From NCBI GenBank assembly GCA_029204225.1, contig CM055095.1:20325348-20389347 (forward strand): a DNA stretch of 64,000 nt, given 5' to 3'. Position 1 is the stretch's first letter. Every line of letters starts with the position of its first letter. This stretch comes from Diphasiastrum complanatum. Taxonomy: Eukaryota; Streptophyta; Lycopodiopsida; Lycopodiales; Lycopodiaceae. Below the pieces are notes generated by a model. That model was given only the letters and a program-made list of their open reading frames with translations. It searched no databases and was not told the DNA's origin. The translations under genes and the position numbers were made by a program. Positions 23,786-35,273 of the stretch are shown here, one piece after another.

Positions 23786-24711
23786 GCCAAGACAATGCTA
23801 TCTTCTGAATTTGACATGACCAATCTGGGCGAAGCTCATTTGTGCCTTGGTATACAAATCCACAGAGACAGAAAACAGAAGTTGATCTACATTACTCAAC
23901 AGAGGTACATCTACAACATGTTAGTCAGATATGATCTGATTAATTGCAAGTTAGCTCTCTCACCAATGGAACCATGTCTCAAGTTGTCAAAGGACCAGTG
24001 TCCTCAAACAATTCAAGAGAAGCAGTAGATGCGTGAGTATCCTTACCATTATATTATAGGATCTCTTATATACGCCATGATCTGTACCAGGCCAGACATA
24101 GCTTTTGTAGTCAGCTCTCTCAGTCAGTTTATGACTAACCCTAGTGTAACACATTGGAAGGCTCTTATCAGAGTCATGAGATATCTTTGAGCTACTATGG
24201 ACTTTTGCATTTGTTATGGAGCAGTCAACAACGACAAACTTAGTCTACTCAGTGGTTACACAGATGCAAGTTTGGCAGGAGATGTAGACACTCATAAATC
24301 CACTTTCAGATTTACATTCTTTCTCAACAATGGTCCAATTTTCTGGAATAGTCAAAACAATCTTCGGTAGCTCTATCTTCCATCGAATCAGAGTATATTG
24401 CAGCCTCTCAAGCTACAAAAGAAGCAATCTGGTTGAGGAACTTACTCTCAGATATCGGTCTGAATCAATATGCCATTATTTTGTGATAATCAAAGTGCCA
24501 TTGTTTTATCAGCCAACCCCAGGTTTCATTTTAGGAGTAAGCACATTGAACTGAAGTATCACTTCGTCAGAAGCAAATTTCTCAACAAGGATGTAGAATT
24601 GCAGTGTTGTAGAGCGCAAAATATGACAGCAGATATTTTTACCACACAAAAGATATTGTGTTGAACTAAGTTTGAAGGTCAAGGCATTCAAGGATTCAGA
24701 TTAAGGAGGAG
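23786..24711 (+). pseudogene. Copia RT-RNase H fragment
   Basis: It begins in the RT palm after YVDD (MLSSEFDMTNLGEAHLCLG, IQIHRDRKQKLIYITQQRY) and continues through the connection region (RPDIAFVVSSLSQFMTNPS). The RNase H follows (SGYTDASLAGD, CDNQSAIVLSANPRFH, RSKHIELKYHFVRSKF), ending in NMTADIFTTQK. It has at least four in-frame stops and two frameshifts. A polypurine tract TTAAGGAGGAG (24701-24711) leads into LTR-D. It is related to the LTR-A family polymerase but has a different LTR. Confidence 0.88.
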
Positions 24712-25248
24712 TGTTGGATTATTCTCTTTCTTACTAATCGACTAATCGGTTTTAATCGTCATCCATTGTTTATCCAGTTCTGTGGATTTTTCCGTGTTTT
24801 TATACAGTCTATAGATTTACAAGTGTTTTTACACAGTCTACAGAAATCCATGGAGTTTGACAACAGTGTCGCATTTTCTCTCTCTACAACCCTAACAGTG
24901 TCGCCTGTAAAAAATTACGAGTAAAATTACAATGTCGCATTTTTCGCATTTTTGCGACACTGTCGTCTGTCAGAAATCTCGTGTAAAATTGCAGTGTCGC
25001 CTTTTTTGCATTTTTTGCCTATCAGAAATTACGAGTAAATATGCAGAATCACATTTTTCGTATTTCTCAAAGTGCCTCAAATGTTAAGGAAATGACTCTG
25101 GCAAAGCGTGGAGCTACCTCAAATATTAAGAAAATGATGTTTTAGGACACTATCGTATTTTTTGCAAAAAGCCGACACTGTCATCTTTTTGCGACATTGT
25201 TGCCTGTGGCAGTTTTAGTTCAAGTTTAAATACTTTTGTGAGAGAGAG
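24712..25248 (+). mobile_element. LTR-D, 3' LTR, truncated
   Basis: It starts TGTTGGATTATTCTC right after a polypurine tract. It contains several imperfect internal repeats around the words GTGTCGCATTTTT and TACACAGTCTACAG, related to the CGACACTG words in LTR-A. It merges into integrase coding sequence of the next element at 25249, so its 3' end is lost. Confidence 0.75.
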
Positions 25249-27038
25249 GGCATTCAAAGAGAGTTTTCTTGTTCATATACTCCTCAGCAAAATGGAGTTG
25301 TTGAGAGAAAAAATAGAACTTTGTGTGAATGTGCAAAAGCCATTAGGCTAGAAGCTTCTCTGTTTAAAGAATTTTGGGGAGAGGCAATTGCATGTGCAAA
25401 CTATCTTTGTAATAGGCTTCCAAATCTTGCAATAGGAGGAAAGACACCATTTGATATGTTGTATAAGAAAAAGCCTAAGGTAGATCATCTTAGGATTTTT
25501 GGTTGTGTATGCTTTGTGCATGTGCCTCTAGAAACTAGGAAGAAGGAAGATCCTAGTGTAGTAAAAGAAAATTTTGTAGGATATGCATCCACTAAAAAAG
25601 CATACAAGATTTATTTGCCCTCTATTGACAAGAATGTTGTTAGTAGAGATGTGATCTTCCATGAAGATCAGAAGTTTAACTTGGATGATGCACATGTCAA
25701 GGAGTCTCATGCAAGATCAATCATCAATCTTGATGCTGTTCAAGAAGAGGTGAGGCCGAGGCTTGAGGAAGAGCAAATTCAAGCTACCACACCCAGAAGA
25801 TCTACAAGAGCAAGATCTAAGCCAAGGAGGCTCACATATGATGAAGAAGGAAGGCAAGTGGAAGGTGAAACTTCCTATCATGCACTTTTTATATCAGATG
25901 AAGGGCCTAAGGATGTCCAAGAAGCTTTTCAATCCAAAGAGTGGGTTGAAGCAATGACCCAAGAATTTGTAGCCTTGATATCAAATAACACATGGGAGCT
26001 TGTGGAGCCACCAAACAACATGCATGTGATTGGATGTAAGTGGGTATTTAGAATCAAGTATAATCATGATGGATTTATCAATAAGTATAAAGCAAGACTT
26101 TGTGCCAAAGGCTACTCACAGATCAAAGGTCTTGACTATGAAGACACCTTTGCACCAGTTGCAAAGATGGTAACAATTCGAATACTCATCTCTCTTGCAT
26201 GTTTTCACAAATGGAGTATGTTCCAGCTTTATGTTTCTAATGCATTTCTCAATGGTTACCTTGAGGAGGAGATTTACATGGAGCAACCTCTAGGTTTTGT
26301 GAAGGAAGGTGATGAGTCAAAAGTTTGTCTTTTGTTCAAAAGTCTGTATGGACTGAAACAGACACCAAGGTCTTGGTATGCAAGACTCAACTCCTATCTC
26401 ATATCACTCGGATTTTGTCTAAGTGAATATGACCCTTCTCTGTATTATAAGCTTGTAGATAACTTTGTAATTATTCTTCTCATCTATGTAGATGATATCA
26501 TTCTTTGTGGAAACAATGAGAAGCTAGTTGAAGAAATTAAGCATGCATTTGGTACTGAGTTTAAGATGCAGGACTTAGGAGTTCTTCACTATATTCTAGG
26601 CCTTGAAATAAATTTTTGAAAAGTCATGCATTTATAAGCCAAAGTAGATATGCACTTTCTATGCTAAGGAAATTCCATATGGAAAACTGTAAAGGCATAG
26701 ATACACCTATGGATCACACTGTAAAAGTTCCTATGAAAGATGATGAAAAATCCTTTGAGGACATCACTCTTTATAGGAGTCTTATTGGCTCACTTATTAG
26801 GTTAACAGTGACTAGGCCTGATCTAAGCTTTTGTGTTCATAAGCTAAGTCAACACATGCAGGATCCAAAGTTATATCATTGGAAGTTGGCTAAAAGAGTC
26901 TTGAGGTATATATCTTCTACCTTGGATTATGGACTATACTACAAAGGAGAAGATTTGACTTTGATTGCTTTTTCAGGTTCAGATTTTGTAGGGGGGGGCT
27001 TCCTCACAGGATTCACATGCGATATCTATTCAGATTAG
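25249..27038 (+). pseudogene. Copia integrase C-terminus, RT and partial RNase H
   Basis: A long open frame to 26617 has NGVVERKNRTLCECAKAIR, NYLCNRLPNLAIGGKTPFD, a charged linker, and RT blocks WVFRIKYNHDGFINKYKARL, GYSQIKGLDYEDTFAPVAKM and LYGLKQTPRSW, with IYVDDIILCGNN at residues 388-399 of the frame starting at 25321. The usual QxDVxxAFL block reads FQLYVSNAFLNG, so the first catalytic Asp is Tyr (residue 304). A one-base slip at a T run near 26615 moves the frame to 26616-27038 (RPDLSFCVHKLSQHMQD), which ends in a G run within RNase H. No LTRs adjoin it. Confidence 0.9.
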
Positions 27039-29190
27039 CATTGCAAAGCCTTGTTTGGAATACTGGCTTACTATGCATAGATGGAGCATACACAAAGAGT
27101 GATTAAACAAAGACTAAGAAGTAGGGAAGACGTTTTCGTTCACAGTGTAGTCTAATATTGCAGTTATTCTTCGAACATCAAATTGCTTAGATAAATATGG
27201 CTATATGCTTTATGATTGCCAGTTCTTGTTCTCACTAACTAATGTTGAAACCAATAATACAAGTATTGATAACCTAAGCGTTTGAGATGCACATGGATTT
27301 GTGCAAGGGATTGCTACACTCATAGAGATCGGTACGACATGGATTTGCCCTTATCCTAGTGCAAGTGTGAGGGTAAGATACTTGGCCAATATAATATTAC
27401 CCAGGTAACAAACTGTTATAACACACGATTAGTGTGTAAAATAAATGAAACAGTACGATAGATGGTGGACTCTTGGAATGCATGGATTTGCTCAGGAGTT
27501 TTGATAATGGTACTTTACCTAATAAGTACAAATATTGGTATAGGATGGATTTCTCCATATTTGAGTACCGATCCATGCTATTTTTTGTTTGTAAGATGCA
27601 TATTATTTAACACAGTCTTAATTTTTTTTCAAGTACACATGTTGCTTTGCAGAAAAATTGATAAAACTAATCGAGATGGTGGAATGCCCTGATACGGTGA
27701 TAATATGGGAAAGCCTATTGCTATTTATTATCTAAAATAAGGAAGATTGGACTGCATTTTTACATCAAATACTTTAAGCTTTTAAGCTGCTAAACTTATT
27801 TTGGACATGGATAACAACTGACATTCAGCGTTGACATCTGTCTTCCTCACTGTGCTAACTTGTGCGATTTTGTGTGGTGGAATGGTGGCAAGTACTAGTT
27901 GGATGTCTTAAAATTTGTTTCGCTATACGGTACTTTTTTCTTTAAAAAAATTGTATGTCTTCAGCTATGTTTTACCTTGTCGGGTTATGAATAAAGGTTT
28001 CAAAAGGTTTGGTCTTGCTTAGGCAAGAGGAGCTATGTTCCATTAATCTCTCTCTATGCATGTGGTGTAAATCCAACTATCCTTTGGTCGGGATAGTATC
28101 AAACCTTTACCTTACGTGGATTCCTAGGCTAATTAAGGCTTCTTTTCATGATTTTAGTCCTCAGGTTGGGTTCAGGATGCTGCTGATCTTGGTCATGGGG
28201 AGCCCCTACCTCCCCCTAATCGTTTTATTTAAACCCTGATCTGTTGTATGAAAAGAGCTGTGATGTTGCATAGTTTTATTATTCAAACTGATCGTGCTAC
28301 CTGTACTGCTGCTGGGCCAGAGGATGGAGTACTCTGCATCATTGATCTTCTAGATACCTTGCATTGGGTAACAAATTATATGAGTTATGGAAAAAACCAT
28401 ATTGATCCATTGGGAACTGTGGAAACTTTTGTTGCTGATTTAGCCAGTCTCTCTCATGGGTAGTATCTAACGTTATAATACCCCCTTTCACTTTAAGTTG
28501 TATAAATTTTTAATAATATACTCTTCCATTATAGATTGACCAGCAACTGATACTTCGCAATCCATTATCATTCCTTTCCAAGAGCTTCAATATATGTTAT
28601 TTGATCTTTTTCTTTTTTGGAAAGAGCCTTTTGAAGAAGGATGCATTCCAATCCATTGATATTTTTGATATATTCTCGGTATCCATTGATCTTCTACATT
28701 TTTTGCATTGCAAATATTGATAGCATCAATGATCCCTCTTGGTCTCCAATTATGTGTCATCATTAGTCCAATATATGTCTATGGAAGCTGAGTACCAATG
28801 AGAAAAAGAATGAGAGGTATACCTAAGAATAACAAAAAGTTCATAAACTACAATGATTAGTCAACTACAATTCATGACTATTGAATCCAAATTAATCTCA
28901 AGTTTACAAATATGGGCAGCAAAGGAGTATTCGGACAATAATAGCGATCCAATCACAATCGTTAGTTCTGCTCGGTGGAGTTTTAAAAATCATCAAATTT
29001 TGACAGGGAAAGCCAAAAAATTTTGGTCCGTCAAGCACTGTAACAATTCGTCATAGATGTCCACAATTTTTTGGGCCACTTGGATTTTGAAAGCGTGTGA
29101 AGTATAAAAAAGAAATCTTTACAAAGGGCCCATTTTCTTAGATTATTCTACTATTTGAGTGTGGATTACTCTACTTATCAAAGTGGCTCA
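27039..29190. other. No recognisable gene (about 2.1 kb)
   Basis: Short open frames (27462-27692, 28009-28239, 28248-28463) show no similarity I recognise and no start or splice context. No tandem repeats or terminal structures stand out. Confidence 0.45.
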
Positions 29191-29191
29191 G

Positions 29192-29275
29192 CCGAACAAT
29201 CGATCTTTAATCTTCATCCACTTACTATCTAGTTCTGCAGTTCTCTTTGTGTTTCTACACAGTCTGCAGAAATTC
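29192..29275 (+). mobile_element. LTR-D-like fragment
   Basis: The words ATCTTCATCCA, ATCTAGTTCTGCAG, GTGTTTCTACACAGTCTGC parallel LTR-D at 24755-24835 (ATCGTCATCCA, ATCCAGTTCTGTGG, GTGTTTTTATACAGTC). It is short and isolated. Confidence 0.4.
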
Positions 29276-29720
29276 TTGAGAATCACTAATAGGTGGCTCT
29301 AACATATCGGACATCATCCGACATATCGATGTCCCCAACAAAAGTCAAAGACTTCGGCCACTTCGGCCATGTAGATGAAAAACAGTTATCGTTCCACTTG
29401 AATTGAAGCTATAGACTTGCCCTAACTGATTAGCAAGTAAATTTCTAGGAACTCCTAACTATCAGAAATGGTGAATTCCTGCAACTTTGTCGCAACACGA
29501 ACACGAAGTGAAGGTCGAACGAGAACAATTCGTGATAGTCAACATGCCTTGACTCGAAGCACGAACGATTCACGAATCATTCGTGAATCGCAAACACACC
29601 TCCAGGACCGCAAACCGCAAAGGGACGCAAAAACAAAAAACTACGAAGGAAACAAAAGGAACGAAAGCAAACGGGAGATTACGAAACAAACAAAGAGGAA
29701 TTTTTTGCGATGCCAGCTGG

Positions 29721-29999
29721 CAGCTCAACGGGCTTGGAGTCGTAGACTTCACGCCCAGGTGAAACGAGTGGCAACGGCGAAACGAGGCATGGACATTAGA
29801 GCCACTGCTAGAAAATAGAAAAAACATCGACTACAAGTGGGTGTACAAGAAAAAGATGAAATCAGATGGCGCCATTGGCGGCTACAAAGCAAGGCTTGTC
29901 GTGAAAGGCTACACACAGAGATATGGTGTTGATTATTTTGACACAGCTCAACGGGCTTGGAGTCGTAGACTTCACGTCCAAGTGAAACGAGTGGCAACG
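29721..29999 (+). repeat. 56-bp direct repeats flanking a captured RT fragment
   Basis: CAGCTCAACGGGCTTGGAGT and the next 36 bases occur at 29721-29776 and again at 29944-29999 with only two mismatches. Between them lie 49 bases of unrelated sequence and a 120-base reverse-transcriptase segment. Confidence 0.9.
29826..29945 (+). pseudogene. Copia RT N-terminal fragment (40 codons)
   Basis: The sequence encodes IDYKWVYKKKMKSDGAIGG and YKARLVVKGYTQRYGVDYFDT, the N-terminal part of copia RT just before the TFAPV motif. It is abruptly bounded on the right by a direct repeat and has no adjoining polymerase sequence. Its GC content is higher than that of the neighbouring copia fragments, so it derives from a different family. 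Confidence 0.85.
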
Positions 30000-30006
30000 A
30001 CATGGA

Positions 30007-30592
30007 GTAATTGATTAGTTGATTAGTCTTGTGATTTTTGTGTTTAAGCCATGCTGTAAACTCCACATTGTGGAGGTATAAATCTTCCTTTCTGGATCAT
30101 AAACAAAAAAGAAGAGAATAGACAAATATCTGTAAGAGACAGAGAGAGAGAGTAGCAGCAAATAGAGCAGAAAAGAAAAATACTAGAGCTGTGCATGAAA
30201 GTCTGCCAACAAGCAAAACACAGCGAAAGAGCAGAGTGCCATTCCGCCAACGAACGAGACACTGACGATCTCGTTCTAAAAATTAAACTGATAATATAGT
30301 TGCTCTGTTTTTCATGCATCTCCTTGTCTTGTGTCATCTATCTTGATTGCTAGAATAAAATATGTTCTGTAATGTGTAGTCGAGTGTCTAAGATCCTGAA
30401 AAACTTCCGCACAAAAGAAAATTCAAAGACACAAAATAGTTCACGAATACAAAGATGAAAACAAAAACGAAATAGAAAAAGTTTCGCTTCCGCGACACTA
30501 ACTAGATGGATGCCAATTCATTATGGCCAACTGGCTATTGCGATCTGCAACCTAATAGTTGTCCTATAGGACGTGTGTCAATTTCTTATTAT
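30007..30592 (+). other. Left part of an LTR-like unit and its flank
   Basis: No coding sequence is seen. A TATA-like AGGTATAAATC lies near 30077 and a GA-rich run near 30140. The stretch ends TTATTATAAATA, which would continue after removal of the inserted element as TATAAATAGCTG at 35269, a plant-type TATA box. The unit it belongs to probably ends at 35796 with a PBS. Its left boundary could not be fixed. Confidence 0.45.
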
Positions 30593-30597
30593 AAATA

Positions 30598-31743
30598 TGT
30601 TGACTGATTCTGACGAATCCCCAAGATACTCAGACAGAGCAAATCAAGAGCACCTCTCACCTTAGACCGAGGAGGTCTCTGAGAAGACGAGATGAATGAA
30701 GACTGAGAGCTGAGAAATGCTAGTTAGTAATAACAAGCCATAGCTATGTAAGCCTCATGGTGAATCTCGAAAGATGGAATGACCATGTAGGAACTAGTAT
30801 TTCTAGGCAAATGCAATAAATGCAAGTAGACCCCTCTTAAAGAAAGTAGAGTGAGCCACCTTTTGATGGTGACCTCTAGTGGAGAGCAATATTCCACTTG
30901 TAATTTGTGAAATGTGGAAATTCCACTAGGATCCACCTAAGGAGCTCTCTTGCTTATTTAAGAGACTCCCTCTTTGTGAAGAGGAGCTTTTTGCATTGTA
31001 TCTACTCCATGCTTAATAAGAAGATTTCCCATGAGTTTGATGCGCTACACTAAGCTCCTTGATCATGATGGTTTTCTTGAGTAATGCCCCTATGATCATG
31101 CCCTTCCATTCATATTGTGTGTGGTTGTGGATTTAGAGTGGATTAGTTTTCTTGCTTTCCTAGTTGTGGATTAGATTTCATGTTTTCTTGTGGATTAATA
31201 TAGGTTGCAAGCATCCAAGAGATTTGTAGCCAATAATGTGGTATAGATCTTGCAAATTCATTTACGTTTTGGTTTCTTGAGTTTCTTGGAAAATTCAAGA
31301 ACCAAGAAGATGGAGCTTCTTGAATCTTGAATGCTTGTAGGAATTAATTTTTTGTTTTTCTTATGAATGTGGCATGCTAGGCTAGTTTTCTGATCTTGCA
31401 AGTAGTTTAGTTTCCATTTTGCAATGATCCGTTCTAGCACAATGTTTTAAAGTGCCATAGTAATGCCCAACCTGTTTCAAGAAGAGCTGGTTTTTGGGCA
31501 TTCTTGGTGTGCTTGCATGGTAGAATGATTGCAAGTGATTTCAAGAGTTCAAGAGTGTTCGAAATCTGAGTATCCGTGATAGGTTGAACCATACTACAGC
31601 CCCGAGAATCTGCTGCCTGATATGGGCATTGAACCAAATAGAAATGACCAAGAAAATGCCTAGCTAACAACCAAAATGGAGATAGCATAAGCTGTAACAA
31701 GAAGCAAACAAATAGAACCAGTAGACAGAGGAAACTACCAACA
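30598..31743 (+). repeat. LARD 5' LTR
   Basis: It runs from TGTTGACTGATTC to CTACCAACA and aligns along its full length with 34121-35268, with scattered substitutions and small indels. Recognisable blocks are CACCTCTCACCTTAGACCG, CTTGAGTTTCTTGGAAAATT and GAACCATACTACAGCCCCG. The modest divergence implies an older but still clear insertion. Confidence 0.93.
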
Positions 31744-31760
31744 TTTGGCACTGTTGCTGC
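31744..31760 (+). promoter_or_regulatory. LARD primer binding site
   Basis: TTTGGCACTGTTGCTGC follows the 5' LTR immediately. It keeps the TTTGGC-C-GTTGC skeleton of the gypsy-type PBS TTTGGCGCCGTTGCC, with substitutions. Priming by a tRNA in this position is inferred. Confidence 0.55.
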
Positions 31761-32029
31761 TTGAATTCCACACCTCATAAACCCACACCTGCTGCAATAG
31801 TGTTCTGATCTACAGTCTACCTTGCAAACGAACTACCCTACTTGCAAAACGACTTGCAAGTCGTAGGCAAAACGACTTGCTTGAAAATCTGTCTGAAAAC
31901 CAACTTGCTTGCACCTGAACCTGCAAACCAACCAACAAGCCACAACAACTGCAAACCAGAGCCCACACCCATCAACTACACTCCTTCAGTCGTTCCGTCA
32001 CGCTCCATTTCTTTCATATCTCAACCGAC

Positions 32030-32720
32030 ATTTCCCTTCACATCTCAACGGACGCCCTCTGCTCATATCTCAGCCGATAATTTTTTTTGAAATCTCAATC
32101 GACGTTTTTTTTTTAAAATTTCAACCAACGTTTTTTTTGAAATCTGAACCGACGTTTTTTTTTTTTGAAATCTCAACCGACGTTTTTTTTGAAATCTCAA
32201 CCGACGTTTTTTTTGAAATCTCAACCGTCGTTTTTTTTTTGAAATCTCAACCGACGTTTTTTTTTTTTTTGAAATCTCAACCGACGTTTTTTTTTTAAAT
32301 CTCAACCGACATTTTTTCTTGAAATCTCAACCGACGTTTTTTTTTGAAATCTCAACTGACGTTTTTTTTTAAATCTCAATTGACGTTTTTTTTGAAATTT
32401 CAACCGACGTTTTTTTTTTGAAATCTCAACCAACGTTTATTCTGAAATCTCAACCGACGTTTTTTTCGGAATTTCGACCGAAGCATTTTTTCTGGAATCT
32501 CGACCGAAGCATTTTCTTTGGAATCTCGACCGGAGCGCTTGCTGGAATCTCGACCGAAGTGCTCGCTGAGATCTTGATCGGAACTGAAGTGATCTCGACC
32601 GGAGCCGAAGTGCCCGCTCAAATCTCGACCGGAGTCGAAGACAACGATCAAATCCTGACCGAAGGGATTCGATTGGATCTCAACCGAAGCAATCAGGTCA
32701 AAGCTCGACCGGAACAATCA
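32030..32720 (+). repeat. Tandem minisatellite inside LARD
   Basis: A unit of about 21-28 bp, GAAATCTCAACCGACG followed by a run of 6-14 T, repeats more than 15 times. To the right it grades into a variant (GGAATCTCGACCGAAGC) without the T run. The open frames across it (FEISTDVF-type on plus, KKRRLRFQ-type on minus) are simply translations of the repeat. Confidence 0.92.
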
Positions 32721-33010
32721 ACACCCATCTCGACCAGACCATAACTTTTGATCAACACCTCTGATTGCCATTTCGACTGAACCACCATCTCCCCAAAGCC
32801 TTAGAGGCTGAAAAACAAAAGAAAAAAGACATGAACACAAATTTTTTTTTCAAGAAAGTAAAACTCATACCAATAGAAAGCCTTTTTTATACTGAGTCTC
32901 CACCTTCACTTCCTTCTACACCCTAAAAAATCCAAAAACCCTAAAAAATCCAAAAACACCAAAAACCCTATAAAATCCAAAAACACTAGCAACTCATACC
33001 CCAGTACCCA

Positions 33011-33647
33011 ATGGACCAACATACAGATCCTGAAATCTCAGACGATTATACATACGAGGTAAGGTCGCCTATAGCTGAACAAATCAGATGTCATAGATTC
33101 TACCGAATGTGGTCCCAACCCTACGAGCCATCCACAAATCCATTCGAAAGACAAGAACATGATAGAGCCGAGTCCTTGCGAGCCAGAACCCATGTTCATG
33201 GTGTTGAAACATCCTATGCCAGAACCAATCTTAATGGAGTCTCTGCTACCCACAATGCTCATCATGAGAGACGTACACCCAAGCTAGATCTACTAAAGTA
33301 CCATCTACCGTTGTCACCACCACCCTTCCTTCCATTTGTTTGTTTACCATCAGTTTACTGTTCTTCTGAGAAATTTCCAGTTTTTGATAGTCTTACCGAA
33401 GCAGCTGATAGATCAATGCAAGTGTCTTGCGGAGACCAACTACACCTATATTGGTTGTTCAACCGAAAAAGACCTACAAAAGTAGATGAAGCAACTAGAA
33501 GAAATAAAAAAAAAGATTCAGGAAGTTGAGGAGAAAAGGACAAAACTTAAGCAACAGATGAGTCAGATCGATCTTGATCAAAATAAACTCTCTGGAGTAA
33601 TGATAGTTGAATCCCCTCTTATGAAGCCCAAAGAGATCCAAAAGTAA
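33011..33647 (+). CDS. LARD-internal ORF pair, possible gag-like remnant with coiled coil
   Basis: Frame 33011-33529 (172 codons) begins MDQHTDPEISDDYTYEVRSP and is polar with no known domain. It overlaps a second frame, 33486-33647 (53 codons), with a strongly heptad-like segment (LEEIKKKIQEVEEKRTKLKQ) running to QNKLSG. One frameshift near the A run at about 33508 would join them. The position between the repeat block and the polypurine tract suits a gag-derived ORF, but no zinc knuckle or capsid signature is seen, so this is an inference. Confidence 0.35.
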
Positions 33648-34106
33648 CAGACCAAAAGAAAGAGCTGCAGAAAATGAAAGATGAAGACATCCGTGAACCT
33701 CTAAAATAAAGCGAGCTCCTCATCCAGCAAGTGGCGGTCAAAGGTCGACATTGCAAGGGTCCAAGGTTGCAACCGTAGAACTATCAGTTCCTTCACCTTA
33801 CCACCAAGCCTTCATCATGTTTCCTTATCGTTACCAAACCGTCCATCCAAAATTGTTCCTACCACCAATTTTTGATGAATCCATCCCCTTGAGACTGATA
33901 ATCAAAGTTTGTGCAACCTGCAGATCAAAGGTTTTCCTTGAGACTGGAACTTCAACTGAGAGAAGGACCATGGAAACACCCAGAGGCAAATGGAGGATAT
34001 AGACCTCCCAGAAGATAGAATCTGCCAAGAAACCAAAGATGAAACCGTCAATGGCAGATACAAGTGACTAAACAAAGAGACACATGGAAAGGGTCCTGCA
34101 ACACAT

Positions 34107-34120
34107 TAGGGGTGGGATGA
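34107..34120 (+). promoter_or_regulatory. LARD polypurine tract
   Basis: AGGGGTGGGATGA lies directly before TGTTGGCTGA, the start of the 3' LTR, in the position of the plus-strand primer. Confidence 0.7.
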
Positions 34121-35268
34121 TGTTGGCTGATTATGACAAATTCCCAAGATACTCGGACAGAGCAACTCAAGAGCACCTCTCACCTTAGACCGAGGAGGTC
34201 TCTGAGATGACGAGACGAATGAAGACTGAGAGCCAAGAAATGCTAAATAGTAATAACAAGCCATAGCTGTGTAAGCCTCATGGTGAATCCCGAAAGATGG
34301 AATGACCATGTAGGAACTAGTATTTCTAGGCAAATGCAAGAAATGCAAGTAGACCCCTCTTAAAGAAAGTAGAGCGAGCCACCTTTTGATGGTGACCTCT
34401 AGTGGAGAGCAATATTCCACTTGTAATTTGTGAAATGTGGAAATTCCACTAGGATGTCACCTAAGGAGCTCTCTTGCTTATTTAAGAGACTCCCTCTTTG
34501 TGAAGAGGAGCTTTTTGCATTGTATCTACTCCATGCTTAATAAGAAGATTTTCCATGAGTTTGATGCTATACTAAGCTCCTTGATCATGATGGTTTTCTT
34601 GAGTGATGCCCCTATGATCATGCCCTTCCATTCATATTGTGCGTGGTTGTGGATTTAGAGTGGATTAGTTTTCTTGCTTTCCTAGTTGTGGATTAGATTT
34701 CATGTTTTCTTGTGGATTAATATAGGTTGCAAGCATCCAAGAGATTTGTAGCCAATAATGTGGTATAGATCTTGCAAATTCATTTACGTTTTGGTTTCTT
34801 GAGTTTCTTGGAAAATTCAAGAACCAAGAAGATGGAGCTTCTTGAATCTTGAATGCTTGTAGGAATTAATTTTTTGTTTTTCTTATGAATGTGGCATGCT
34901 AGGCTAGTTTTCTGATCTTGCAAGTAGTTTAGTTTCCATTTTGCAATGATCCGTTCTAGCACAATGTTTTAAAGTGCCATAGTAATGCCCAACCTGTTTC
35001 AAGAAGAGCTGGTTTTTGGGCATTCTTGGTGTGCTTGCATGGTAGAATGATTGCAAGTGATTTCAAGAGTTCAAGAGTGTTCGAAATCTGAGTATCCGTG
35101 ATAGGTTGAACCATACTACAGCCCCGAGAATCTGCTGCCTGATCTGGGCATTGAACCAAATAGAAATGATCAAGAACATGCCCAACTAACAACCAAAATG
35201 GAGGTAGCATAAGCTGTAACAAGAAGCAAACAAGCAGAACTAGTAGACAGAGGAAAAAACGGCCAACA
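34121..35268 (+). repeat. LARD 3' LTR
   Basis: It runs from TGTTGGCTGATTATG to GGCCAACA and is followed directly by the target duplication AAATA. It is the second copy of 30598-31743. The short open frames within both LTRs are duplicated and are not genes. Confidence 0.93.
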
Positions 35269-35273
35269 AAATA

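Larger units (their letters stand above)
30598..35268 (+). mobile_element. Complete non-autonomous LTR retrotransposon (LARD type)
   Basis: It is 4,671 bp with two LTRs of about 1.15 kb, flanked by an identical 5-bp target duplication AAATA (30593-30597 and 35269-35273). The PBS-like TTTGGCACTGTTGC follows the 5' LTR and the polypurine AGGGGTGGGATGA precedes the 3' LTR. The 2.4-kb interior has no protease, integrase, RT or RNase H, only a tandem repeat block and a short coiled-coil ORF. The PBS resembles the TGGCGCCGTTGCCGGGG type of some Ty3/gypsy groups, suggesting an autonomous gypsy partner. Orientation is set by PBS and PPT. Confidence 0.93.

Noticed and set aside
29468-29818. Arg/Lys-rich 116-codon open frame
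   Set aside because: Low-complexity sequence with no similarity; it overlaps the direct repeat and has no gene context.
30724-31778. Duplicated short ORFs at 30724-31778 and 34106-35294
   Set aside because: They lie within the two LTRs of the LARD and duplicate only because the LTRs do.
32063-32305. Basic repeat peptide (KKRRLRFQ units), resembling a nucleic-acid-binding protein
   Set aside because: It is the reverse translation of the poly-T minisatellite in a LARD interior and has no start context.
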